This document shows, piece by piece, positions 40,261 through 48,238 of a stretch of DNA of 64,000 nt; position 1 is the first letter of the stretch; every line of letters begins with the position of its first letter. This stretch comes from Halalkalibacter oceani (GTDB taxonomy: Bacteria; Bacillota; Bacilli; Bacillales; Bacillaceae_D). The stretch lies in contig NZ_JBEPKD010000009.1 in assembly GCF_040544555.1 (NCBI RefSeq), positions 1-64,000 of the forward strand. The letters run 5' to 3'. The position numbers were made by a program, and so were the translations under genes. The notes beneath the pieces are model-generated. The model was not told where the DNA came from, did no database searches, and worked only from the letters and a program-made list of their open reading frames with translations.

Positions 40261-41262
40261 ATGAAGCAGTTAGCCCTATTATCCCTTATTGTCTCTTGTC
40301 TCATGCTTTCTTCTCCTGTTTCAGCCGAGACGAAAGGTGAATTAACAGCTGAGCAAAAATACGAGAAAAGAATGGAGCTTTATCAGAAAGCAGAAGCGCT
40401 GACGAGCATTCCCTGGCACTATTTGGCCGCGGTCGATACGTTTGAGCGCGGCTTGCGCCGGACATTGAAAAACCGGCCGCGTGAAGAAGGGGTCATATCG
40501 ATTTTCTATACAGAGGAAGAATGGGCCGGACCGCTTAACCCGGATCCGGCTGATACGAACCCGCTTTCCATCCAGCTGTTCGGCGGAGTCGGACTTGATG
40601 GGGACGGCGATGGCCTGGCGGAACGGACAAATGATGAAGATGTTCTTTATACACTCGCCCATTTTCTTGAGCGATACGGCTTCGCGGAGCAGGATTTCCG
40701 CATTGCCTTATGGGAAAAATATCAGCGTGAGCAATCGGTCAACATCATTGATGGCCACTCAAAAGTGTATAAGCATTTTGAAACTCTTGACCTTGATGAT
40801 CATGCTTTTCCGATGCCGATCCGTTCCACTTACAGCTACCGTAACACATGGGGAGATAAGCGGGGCTGGGGAGGTAGACGGATTCACGAGGGAACCGACA
40901 TTTTTGCCGGCTACAATGTGCCAATTCGGGCGACGGCTTATGGCCGAGTTGAAATTTTAGGCTGGAATAAATACGGAGGCTGGCGCATCGGAATCCGTGA
41001 CTTAGATAATATTTATCATTACTTCGCTCATTTAAGCGGTTTTGAAAAAGGGGTCGAGGTCGGCAGCATCGTCTCTCCCGGCGATGTGATTGGCTATTGC
41101 GGAAGCTCCGGCTATGGAAAGCCCGGAACTCAAGGGAAATTCCCGCCGCATCTCCATTACGGCATGTACCGCGATAACGGCTATACCGAATGGTCGTTTG
41201 ACCCGTACCCTTATTTAAAGGCATGGGAAAGACAGGATTACCGAAAATTAAAAAGAGGATGA
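40261..41262 (+). CDS. lytH: Sporulation L-Ala-D-Glu endopeptidase LytH (YunA), M23 family
   Basis: A 333-residue secreted zinc peptidase. Signal peptide at about residues 1-22. The M23 lysostaphin-type domain is in the C-terminal half: HEGTDIFA gives the HxxxD ligands and PPHLHYGMY the HxH. LytH trims stem peptides in the spore cortex in B. subtilis and is made in the forespore; that role is inferred here from orthology and neighbours. A hairpin overlaps its stop codon. Confidence 0.9.
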   Translation: MKQLALLSLIVSCLMLSSPVSAETKGELTAEQKYEKRMELYQKAEALTSIPWHYLAAVDTFERGLRRTLKNRPREEGVISIFYTEEEWAGPLNPDPADTNPLSIQLFGGVGLDGDGDGLAERTNDEDVLYTLAHFLERYGFAEQDFRIALWEKYQREQSVNIIDGHSKVYKHFETLDLDDHAFPMPIRSTYSYRNTWGDKRGWGGRRIHEGTDIFAGYNVPIRATAYGRVEILGWNKYGGWRIGIRDLDNIYHYFAHLSGFEKGVEVGSIVSPGDVIGYCGSSGYGKPGTQGKFPPHLHYGMYRDNGYTEWSFDPYPYLKAWERQDYRKLKRG

Positions 41263-41281
41263 CTCGCTCGTCGAGTCATCC
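41257..41281 (+). terminator. Hairpin overlapping the lytH stop codon
   Basis: GGATGACTCG and CGAGTCATCC form a perfect 10-bp stem around a five-base loop; no strong T-run follows, so efficiency is uncertain. Confidence 0.55.
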
Positions 41282-41433
41282 CAGACCGTAGACATAACGC
41301 TGCTTGGTCAAGCGTATTTTCTATCTGACTATCCGAACAAATGAAAAGAGGGGAATCCGCCGCTCCTGAAATAGTCTTCGCTTTCCGCAGCAGCGGATTC
41401 GAAGCTCTGGATCGTGACAAATCCTTTATACCC

Positions 41434-41480
41434 AAAAAGCCTGTCGATCGTCTCGCTTTGCGAGACTTTGTCGACAGGCT
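41434..41480 (-). terminator. Intrinsic terminator of the metPS-like operon
   Basis: On the minus strand AGCCTGTCGA and TCGACAGGCT enclose a second stem GTCTCGC/GCGAGAC, followed by TTTTTGGG. Confidence 0.85.
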
Positions 41481-41517
41481 GGGCAAAAGGTGAAAATCAA
41501 CCTTTCGCCTAAGGCTT

Positions 41518-41628
41518 TTATTGTTTTTTCTCTTTCGCTACTTTGACGGCGTTGGCAATGCTTAGACCCATTCCGCCCCATATGACAACCATCCCGATAA
41601 TCATCATCACGATTGCACTTCCGCTCAT
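41518..41628 (-). CDS. metS: MetS family NSS transporter small subunit
   Basis: A 36-residue membrane peptide: MSGSAIVMMIIGMVVIWGG, one hydrophobic helix, then a short basic tail ending KEKKQ. It belongs to the MetS-type small partner of neurotransmitter:sodium symporter family proteins. Its ATG overlaps the TAA of the large subunit by one base (TAATG), which forces coupled translation. By analogy with MetPS of Corynebacterium it is needed for uptake of methionine or alanine; the substrate here is inferred. Confidence 0.85.
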   Translation of the reverse strand: MSGSAIVMMIIGMVVIWGGMGLSIANAVKVAKEKKQ

Positions 41629-43163
41629 TATTGATCCACCCCTTTTTCAGATTGCTCTGCCGGAAGCTCAAGAGCTGATTTTTTCCATTTAAACGCCGCT
41701 AAAATAAAGCCGACAATAATCGCTCCGAGCGCAACGCCCCAGCCGGAAACAAGCAGGAATGAAGTCGGGTAATCTTCATAATTCGATGTCAGGTTGATAA
41801 CCGTGTTTTGAATAAACATATACCCTAATACAATCGGGGTAATGACACCAAGACATACTTTCCACCACGCACCTGTGCGGAAATCGGAAACGCCATTGGC
41901 ATGATTTTGTAATGTCGGCAAGCCTTTCACAAACCATGCTACGGCAATTACAGAGACAAGACCGGCTAGGGCAACACCGAACTGATTAATAAAGTAGTCC
42001 GCCGCATCTAAGAAGAACAGACCTCCCTGTGTCGCATACAGTAAAGAAATTAAAGCAGAAAGACCGCCACCGAAAGCGACCGCTTTCGCCCGGGAAATCT
42101 GGAACTTATCCTGAAGACCGGAAATAAACGTTTCAACGATTGAAATGAGCGAGGATAAGCCCGCCAAGACGAGTGACCCGAAGAAGAGAACACCGAAGAA
42201 CCCGTTAAACCCCGGGAACGTATTAATGATCTCCGGAAAGACGACAAACGCAAGTCCGATACCAGCATCCGCCACATCAGCAACTGTTGTACCAGAGGCG
42301 CTTGCCATAAAGCCGAGCGCGGCAAAAACCCCGATCCCTGCTAATAGCTCAAAGCTTGAATTACTGAAGCCCGTAATAAAGGCATTGTTGTTAATATCGG
42401 CTTTCTTCGGCAAATAACTTGAATAAGTAATCATAATCGCAAACGCAATTGACAAACTAAAGAAAATTTGGCCATAAGCAGCCACCCAGACTCCCGGCGA
42501 CATAATTTCCGCCCAGTCCGGTCTGAAGAATGCGTTTAGGCCGTCAAGGGCCCCTTCAAGCGTGACCGCACGAATAACAATTAATAAGAACATTACAACG
42601 AGCAACGGAATGAAAATTCGGTTCGCGACTTCAATCCCGCGCTTAACCCCTTTAAATAACACACCGAGGGTAATAATCCAGACGACAATGAGAGGAATAA
42701 GTACTCCCGGAACAAGCGAGCCGAAATCCCCAGGCGCTCCTCCCGAAACGATATCAACGCGCTGTAAATATTCGCCCATCAGGAAGCCGCCCGTGTCCTC
42801 TCCCCAGCTTTGATTAAACGCGAAAAACGTATACGAGATCGCCCAAGCAATAATAACCGCATAATACGTTGCGATGACAAAGGAAATCGCGACCTGCCAC
42901 CAGCCGATCCATTCAGCTTTTTTAGTAAAACGCGCATACGACAACGGAGCGGAGCCACGATATTTATGGCCGAGCGTAAATTCCATAATTAAGAGCGGAA
43001 TACCGGCAGTAAGAAGTGCAAATAAATACGGTAAGAAAAAAGCCCCCCCTCCATTCTCATACGCTACATATGGGAACCGCCAAATGTTACCTAGTCCGAC
43101 AGCCGATCCAATCGCGGCTAAAATGAACCCGGCACGTGTTCCCCACTGCTCTCTTGCATTCAT
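41628..43163 (-). CDS. metP: Sodium-dependent amino-acid transporter, NSS family (MetP-like)
   Basis: A 511-residue sodium symporter of the NSS (SNF) family with eleven to twelve membrane segments. The N-terminal signature AAIGSAVGLGNIWRFPY contains the residues that bind sodium and substrate. It imports amino acids, probably methionine or alanine given the MetS partner. AAGGAG lies upstream of the ATG. The 700 bp upstream carry no gene. Inserted between lytH and yunB relative to B. subtilis. Confidence 0.9.
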   Translation of the reverse strand: MNAREQWGTRAGFILAAIGSAVGLGNIWRFPYVAYENGGGAFFLPYLFALLTAGIPLLIMEFTLGHKYRGSAPLSYARFTKKAEWIGWWQVAISFVIATYYAVIIAWAISYTFFAFNQSWGEDTGGFLMGEYLQRVDIVSGGAPGDFGSLVPGVLIPLIVVWIITLGVLFKGVKRGIEVANRIFIPLLVVMFLLIVIRAVTLEGALDGLNAFFRPDWAEIMSPGVWVAAYGQIFFSLSIAFAIMITYSSYLPKKADINNNAFITGFSNSSFELLAGIGVFAALGFMASASGTTVADVADAGIGLAFVVFPEIINTFPGFNGFFGVLFFGSLVLAGLSSLISIVETFISGLQDKFQISRAKAVAFGGGLSALISLLYATQGGLFFLDAADYFINQFGVALAGLVSVIAVAWFVKGLPTLQNHANGVSDFRTGAWWKVCLGVITPIVLGYMFIQNTVINLTSNYEDYPTSFLLVSGWGVALGAIIVGFILAAFKWKKSALELPAEQSEKGVDQ

Positions 43164-43505
43164 TGTTCATTCTCCTTTCACATTTTTTTCGTCTTTCTTT
43201 CCATAAATATTCAAAAAATTACAACATTAGTATAAGTGCTTGAATACTTTTTGTCAAAATTATTTGAAAATTATTTGCTTTCTTTAACACTTTGCTACTT
43301 TGCTGTAAAGAAGCGCATTAACAGTAGATATCCCCTAACTCCCTTCGACAATATTCAGACAATTCGTTATTCCATTATAATAATTCATGCGAAATTTGTC
43401 AAAATTTTTTTCAGGAAAAAGATAAGATATAAACCTATCAGCCTGTCGACTGGCTGATTGCAGGTAAAGAAAGTTGCGATGATAAGTTGCTTTGAATCCG
43501 CTCCC

Positions 43506-43606
43506 GGGATGGGGGCACGCTTTCCGCAGGCGGGCGTGGAACTAACCGGCTCCGCCGGTGGATTTCCACCAGCCCTTCCCTCCTGCAGGAGTCGGCCTCC
43601 CATCCC
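43506..43606. repeat. Large imperfect palindromic intergenic repeat of Bacillaceae type
   Basis: The ends GGGATGGG and CCCATCCC pair; inside lie GTGGAA/TTCCAC pairing and the hairpin ACCGGCTCCGCCGGT (43545-43559). The GC-rich CGCTTTCCGCAGGCGGGCG segment is the kind seen in dispersed intergenic repeats of this family, as I recall. It would form a cruciform or structured RNA. Confidence 0.65.
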
Positions 43607-43820
43607 ATCCGCTTTGAGCTGGCGTATCGCTGGTTATTAAAGGCTTGGATTCGAGGATAGCTAGCCCCTTCCCTTTTCCACATTCGGAAAGAACTATGCT
43701 CACCCATTCCGTATCTCCAACAGACGATAAACGAATTCACGTAAAATGCCTTTGAGCGTTCCTTCGCAAAGGCATTTTGTCTACGGTCTGAACATTTTTT
43801 CTTTCTTCTACAAAATAAAA

Positions 43821-43856
43821 GGAATCTGGAGGAAAAGCGCCTTCTCCCCAGATTCC
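43821..43856 (-). terminator. Terminator of the NhaC-type antiporter gene
   Basis: GGAATCTGG and CCAGATTCC arms, followed on the minus strand by TTTTATTTTG. Confidence 0.8.
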
Positions 43857-43870
43857 TTCAGCCTTTCAAA

Positions 43871-45478
43871 TTAGCCTTTAGCCACCCCTTGTGACATTTT
43901 ACGCAGGATGACGATACTAATGATAAGGAGCAATGCTGCTGTTGCCGTACAAAGCCATACGCTGCCTGTCAGGCCGAGCACGAAATAAGCCAATAACGAG
44001 ATCGCAGCGGCAATGAGCGCATAAGGCAGCTGGGTCATCACATGGTCGATATGATGGCTTCCAGCTCCGGTCGACGACAAAATGGTCGTATCCGATATCG
44101 GCGAACAATGATCACCGAAAATCGCTCCCGCCAATACCGCCGCCAGCATCGGCAGCATCATGGTAATGTCGATGACGGCCGCCATTTCGCCGGCAATCGG
44201 CAATAACAGACTAAACGTTCCCCACGATGTGCCAGTTGAAAAAGCAGCGAACCCTGCTATCAAAAATAACAAAAGCGGTAAAAATACCGGTGAGATCGTT
44301 CCATCGACAATTGAAGCCAAATATTGTCCCGTCCCTAAATCATCAATAATCGAAATAATCGTCCAGGCGAAGAAAAGAATGTAAATCGCCGGGAGCATCG
44401 ATTGGATACCGAGCAGCAAGGCCTTTGTCAGGCTTGTCCCTCCACTCGGCTTTCTCATATTTAAAAGCAATGCAATAAGCAGCCCGACAATACCGCCATA
44501 GACAAGCGAAGCGGCCACATCTGTATTTTCAAATACAGCCAGTATCGTCAAAGCTCCCTCTGTTGCCTGGACGCCTGTCATCACCATGAAGAAAACCGTC
44601 GCCGCGACGAGGCCGACGATCGGCCAGATCAAATCACCAACCGTCCCCTTCTCGTTTGCTGTAATTTCATCCTGTGCTCCCGGTATCGGGCCGGCTGTCG
44701 GATCGACCAGTTCCCCCGTTTTCAACGCCCGTTCCTCATGGGTCCGCATCGAACCAATATTTAAATTAAACCAGGCAACGGCAATCACCAGGCATATCGC
44801 GATCCACGCATAAATATTCATCGGAATCATGATAAGAAAAGCCTGGAGCGCCTCATACTCCGTCACCCCATGAGTTGCCAGAATCCCGGCGATAATTGTA
44901 ATAATATAAGCTCCCCAGCTCGAAATTGGCGCAATGACACACATCGGCGCAGCGGTCGAATCGACGAGGTAAGCCAGCTTGGCCCTGGAAATTCGATGCC
45001 GATCCGTCAATGGGCGACTCACATTTCCAACGGTCAAGCTGTTAAAATAGTCATCAATAAAAATTAAAATGCCTAAAAAGACCGTCAATACTTGCGCGCC
45101 CATTCTTGTCTTTACATGCTTCATCGCCCATTCCCCAAAGGCTCTGCTTCCTCCGGACCGTGTAACCAGCGCCGCCATCATGCCGAGCAGCAGCAAAAAC
45201 AAAATAATAAAAAACTCCCATGTGTTCAGTTCAAAGCCGCTTTGGAAAACAGCCTGGGTAATCCCGACGATCGTCAGCGGCTCCACCTCGCCATAATCAA
45301 AAATAATCCCCATCACAATCGCATAAATGTTCGTGAGCGCTTGCATCGGATTAAATTGGTGCAGCATTAACGCACCGACCACAATTCCCATTCCTAAAGA
45401 GAGTAGCACTCGCCTGGTCAGAATGACCATAACAAGAGCCAGAACGGGCGGCACGAGGGACCATACCGTTACTTCCAT
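43871..45478 (-). CDS. NhaC-type Na+/H+ antiporter family transporter
   Basis: A 535-residue membrane protein of the Na_H_antiporter (NhaC) family with about twelve segments. Conserved-looking blocks are IFIDDYFNSLTVGNVSRP near residue 155 and GAIFGDHCSPISDTTILSS near residue 430, where the family has charged and polar residues for ion binding. Family members exchange sodium or carry amino acids such as lysine or malate/lactate, so substrate is open. GGAGG precedes the ATG; the longer frame to 45553 would run through the terminator hairpin. A structured leader with an intrinsic terminator lies directly upstream, so expression is likely set by attenuation. Confidence 0.88.
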   Translation of the reverse strand: MEVTVWSLVPPVLALVMVILTRRVLLSLGMGIVVGALMLHQFNPMQALTNIYAIVMGIIFDYGEVEPLTIVGITQAVFQSGFELNTWEFFIILFLLLLGMMAALVTRSGGSRAFGEWAMKHVKTRMGAQVLTVFLGILIFIDDYFNSLTVGNVSRPLTDRHRISRAKLAYLVDSTAAPMCVIAPISSWGAYIITIIAGILATHGVTEYEALQAFLIMIPMNIYAWIAICLVIAVAWFNLNIGSMRTHEERALKTGELVDPTAGPIPGAQDEITANEKGTVGDLIWPIVGLVAATVFFMVMTGVQATEGALTILAVFENTDVAASLVYGGIVGLLIALLLNMRKPSGGTSLTKALLLGIQSMLPAIYILFFAWTIISIIDDLGTGQYLASIVDGTISPVFLPLLLFLIAGFAAFSTGTSWGTFSLLLPIAGEMAAVIDITMMLPMLAAVLAGAIFGDHCSPISDTTILSSTGAGSHHIDHVMTQLPYALIAAAISLLAYFVLGLTGSVWLCTATAALLLIISIVILRKMSQGVAKG

Positions 45479-45508
45479 CTCACATCTACCTCCACTTCTT
45501 TTTTCCAC

Positions 45509-45540
45509 AAAAAAAGCAGCAATGGTCACCCACTCCTGCT
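45509..45540 (-). terminator. Leader terminator (attenuator) before the antiporter gene
   Basis: On the minus strand an 11-bp stem (45530-45540 with 45515-45525, one mismatch), GTGA loop and seven T. It lies 30 bases before the start codon, so it must be read through or refolded for the gene to be expressed. Confidence 0.8.
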
Positions 45541-45554
45541 GTTTAACATGCAAG

Positions 45555-45740
45555 TGTAATTTTCCATTACATCAGCTTTCTTTCCAACGATAAAAGGACA
45601 TCAAATGCTGTCTCCTCTCCGGCAACGACATCCAGTACGTCTGCCTTCCCTGCCGGAGAATCTTCTATTCTTATCATGGTTAGCAAACCGCAAGAATATA
45701 CGATGTCAGTCACATATCATATACAACCAATTTAACATAT
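45555..45740 (-). ncRNA. Structured 5' leader, candidate riboswitch or attenuator RNA
   Basis: A promoter-like TTGTCA and TTAATA, 17 bases apart (45738-45766), precedes a leader of about 200 bases. It can form a perfect 9-bp stem TCTCCGGCA/TGCCGGAGA (45651-45659 with 45616-45624) around a 26-base loop, a small GACA/TGTC hairpin, and a TGTAAT/ATTACA hairpin (45555-45571). The segment AAGCTG next to it can pair with CAGC in the 5' arm of the terminator, giving an antiterminator. I could not match it to lysine, SAM, T-box, glycine, M-box, manganese or cyclic dinucleotide classes. Confidence 0.55.
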
Positions 45741-45768
45741 TAACATATTGCCCCAAAGGTTGACAAGA

Positions 45769-46542
45769 CTATTGACCGCTGCCCGATGTCGGTGTATCAG
45801 ACGGAATAATCATTCCACCTTCTGAATACACATCCGGCACTTTCCCTGACGTTGTCATGACGCCAATCGGAATCGTTGTTTTCACCGCTTCGGTATTTGT
45901 CGCAAAAGGAATGACAATCTTTGCATCAACGATCATATCAAACGCAAGGGTAATTTTCGTATTGTTAATACCGATATTTTCCACCTGCAAGTTCAAATCC
46001 GTTTTTACGTCACCAATAGCTGAAAACCGCACTGGAACTTGTGGCCCTAACTGAGCAAGCAATGCATTATTTGTCGCCTGCCCCAATGGAATGCTATAAA
46101 TAATCCCACCTTCGGCTGAACTTAAAAGATCGTCCTTACTCTCCCCCTCATCAAATGAAATATCAAAGGCTTCTCCGCGCTCAATTGCCTTCAAGTGCCG
46201 TTGCACCCTGCCTGTCGCCTCTGACACAACACGATTATAAATTTGAGTATTCGGCTGGACACTTGTCACCATTCCATCAGCATCGTACTGAATAATAAAT
46301 AACTCTTCCTGATTCAGATCGGTGCTGATCTTTTTATTGACAGCGTCATTAATCGCTTTTGTCGCAATCACCCGCGCTTCCGTCGTCGCTATATGTACAA
46401 GCGTTGGTCGAATTCCTTTTTCAATAACCCACAACCCTAGTACAGTTAAAAGAACAAAAATAATAAATGAAAGCAGTAATACATAGCGAAACGGGAGCGG
46501 ACCTTTTCTAGATTGGGGTCTGCTTCTTTTGGGTGCTCTCAT
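45769..46542 (-). CDS. yunB: Sporulation protein YunB
   Basis: A 257-residue protein with a basic N-terminus, one membrane segment (about residues 22-45) and an extracytoplasmic domain. YunB is made in the mother cell during sporulation in B. subtilis; its mechanism is not known. The ATG giving MRAPKRSR is preceded by AAAGGGGG. It follows folA on the same strand, 70 bp downstream. Confidence 0.9.
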   Translation of the reverse strand: MRAPKRSRPQSRKGPLPFRYVLLLSFIIFVLLTVLGLWVIEKGIRPTLVHIATTEARVIATKAINDAVNKKISTDLNQEELFIIQYDADGMVTSVQPNTQIYNRVVSEATGRVQRHLKAIERGEAFDISFDEGESKDDLLSSAEGGIIYSIPLGQATNNALLAQLGPQVPVRFSAIGDVKTDLNLQVENIGINNTKITLAFDMIVDAKIVIPFATNTEAVKTTIPIGVMTTSGKVPDVYSEGGMIIPSDTPTSGSGQ

Positions 46543-46612
46543 GCTAAAAAACCCCCTTTGCTGACAAGTATATGCACGAAGCAAAGAGAGTTTGATAAGA
46601 TTCTTTTTCAGT

Positions 46613-47104
46613 TTACCGCTTACTCATCCGCTCATAAACAAGAAAATCATGGTCGTAGCGATTTTTTTCATCACGCTGTCCGGCAACCGAGGAGATCAGA
46701 CGCCACTCCTGTTCATCAATCGGAGGAAAAAATGTATCGGCCGCAAAAGTCTCATGAATAAGCGTGACATACAGCCGGTCAACATCATGCCAAAAAAGCT
46801 GGAAGAGCTCACTTCCGCCAATCACAAAAAACTCCTCTCCCTCCCGGCTGAGCGCCATCACCTGCTCACGTTCATGAACGACTTCGCACCCTTCCGCCAC
46901 AAAGCCGCGGTCACGCGTCATCACTACATTCCGGCGCTTTGGCAATGGCCGGCCAATCGATTGGTACGTTTTCCTCCCCATAACAATCGGGTGGCCGGTC
47001 GTTACTCGCTTAAAGTATTGCAAATCAGCCGGTAAATGCCACGGCAGCTGATTTTCTTTTCCGATCGCCCGGTTCTGATCCATCGCAACAATATAAGACA
47101 GCAT
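46613..47104 (-). CDS. folA: Dihydrofolate reductase
   Basis: A 163-residue NADPH-dependent enzyme that regenerates tetrahydrofolate. Key parts are visible: YIVAMDQNRAIGKENQLPWH with Trp and the following acidic residue region for folate, GRKTYQSIGRPLP, and the NADPH loop VIGGSELF. AAGGAG lies eight bases before the ATG. In many Bacilli it directly follows thyA; here thyA is 6.7 kb upstream on the same strand with another operon between. Confidence 0.96.
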   Translation of the reverse strand: MLSYIVAMDQNRAIGKENQLPWHLPADLQYFKRVTTGHPIVMGRKTYQSIGRPLPKRRNVVMTRDRGFVAEGCEVVHEREQVMALSREGEEFFVIGGSELFQLFWHDVDRLYVTLIHETFAADTFFPPIDEQEWRLISSVAGQRDEKNRYDHDFLVYERMSKR

Positions 47105-47170
47105 CGTTACCACTCCTTCATTTTCACATATCGTATCATATTGGCTGGAAAATGAGTAGAAGTCCCTCGC

Positions 47171-48238
47171 TTAAACGAGGCTGACATGCTTCTCCAATGA
47201 GACGGCCTGGTTCAGCTTAACAACGACCTCATCACCGGGCGAATAGCGCTGCAACTGGTCGGTATGAACCGTGATCAGTTCACCATTCAGCTCGACTGAA
47301 TAATGAAATTCTTTGCCTTGAAACATCACATTCCGAACAATGCCTGTTATCCCGGAGCCTGTCTTATCAAGCGCAAATTGCTCCGGCCGTACCGGAAAGT
47401 ACCCCTGCTTCCGAATCTGCGGAGAAATCGTACTTGACTGCCAGATGACCGCCTCGTCACCGAACGGCTTGAATTGATCGCCATACCAGCTTCCTTTAAT
47501 CAAATTCGCTTTTCCGACAAAAGTCGCCACAAACGGAGTAGCGGGCTGGGTATAGATTTGTTCCGGTGTACCAACCTGTTCAATCCGCCCCGCGCGCATC
47601 ACAACAATTTCGTCGGCCATCGCCAAGGCTTCGGCCTGGTCATGAGTCACATAGACGATTGACGTTTTCACTAGCCGGTGAATCGTTTGAATCTCCTGAC
47701 GCAAATCCATGCGCAGCTCGGCATCAAGGCTGCTCAACGGCTCATCCATCAACAGCAGGGCCGGCTGCGGCGCCAAAGCACGAGCGATCGCCACCCGCTG
47801 CTTCTGCCCGCCTGACAGCTCATTAGGCATCCGCTCTCCATACTCCTGCAAGCCGACAATCTCGAGCATTTCCTCGACTCGTTCCTTCGCCCGCTTCTTC
47901 AAATGCGCGGGAGTGAACCGGTGATGCTTTAAAGGAAACTGAATCTGCTCTTTAACCTTTAAATGCGGCCAAAGCGCAAAGGATTGAAAGACCATCCCGA
48001 TGTTGCGTTTTTCCGGCGGAGTCACCCGTGCTGGATGGGCGACCTGCTGGCCGTTCATTCTTATTTCCCCCGTCGTCGGCGCTTCAAATCCGGCCAGCAG
48101 ACGCAGCAGCGTCGTTTTCCCGCAGCCGGACGGACCTAAGATCGCAATAAATTTCCCCTCTTCAATCGCCAAGTCAATTGGTGCCAAGGCGGAGACGTCA
48201 CCAAATTTTTTCGATACATTTGCCAAAACTGTACTCAT
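47171..48238 (-). CDS. ABC importer ATPase, Fbp/Afu/PotA type
   Basis: A 355-residue ATPase. Walker A GPSGCGKTT, signature LSGGQKQR, Walker B LLLMDEPLSSLD and the switch His in VTHDQAEA are intact. The last 110 residues form a TOBE domain, as in ferric iron, spermidine and sugar-phosphate importers. It overlaps the permease gene by four bases. Annotation as ferric transporter would be the default, but the binding protein argues against it. Confidence 0.92.
   Translation of the reverse strand: MSTVLANVSKKFGDVSALAPIDLAIEEGKFIAILGPSGCGKTTLLRLLAGFEAPTTGEIRMNGQQVAHPARVTPPEKRNIGMVFQSFALWPHLKVKEQIQFPLKHHRFTPAHLKKRAKERVEEMLEIVGLQEYGERMPNELSGGQKQRVAIARALAPQPALLLMDEPLSSLDAELRMDLRQEIQTIHRLVKTSIVYVTHDQAEALAMADEIVVMRAGRIEQVGTPEQIYTQPATPFVATFVGKANLIKGSWYGDQFKPFGDEAVIWQSSTISPQIRKQGYFPVRPEQFALDKTGSGITGIVRNVMFQGKEFHYSVELNGELITVHTDQLQRYSPGDEVVVKLNQAVSLEKHVSLV

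Larger units (their letters stand above)
43164..43870. other. Gene-free region between metP and the NhaC-type gene
   Basis: The right flank of metP is very AT-rich with TTGTCAAAATT-type repeats and presumably holds its promoter. A large palindromic repeat (43506-43606), a 12-bp perfect palindrome AAAATGCCTTTG/CAAAGGCATTTT (43743-43778) and the NhaC-type gene's terminator follow. No credible coding frame was found. Confidence 0.6.

Noticed and set aside
45555..45740. Known riboswitch classes for the antiporter leader (lysine, SAM, T-box, glycine, M-box, manganese)
   Set aside because: None of the conserved core sequences of these classes could be found by eye, although a covariance search has not been run.
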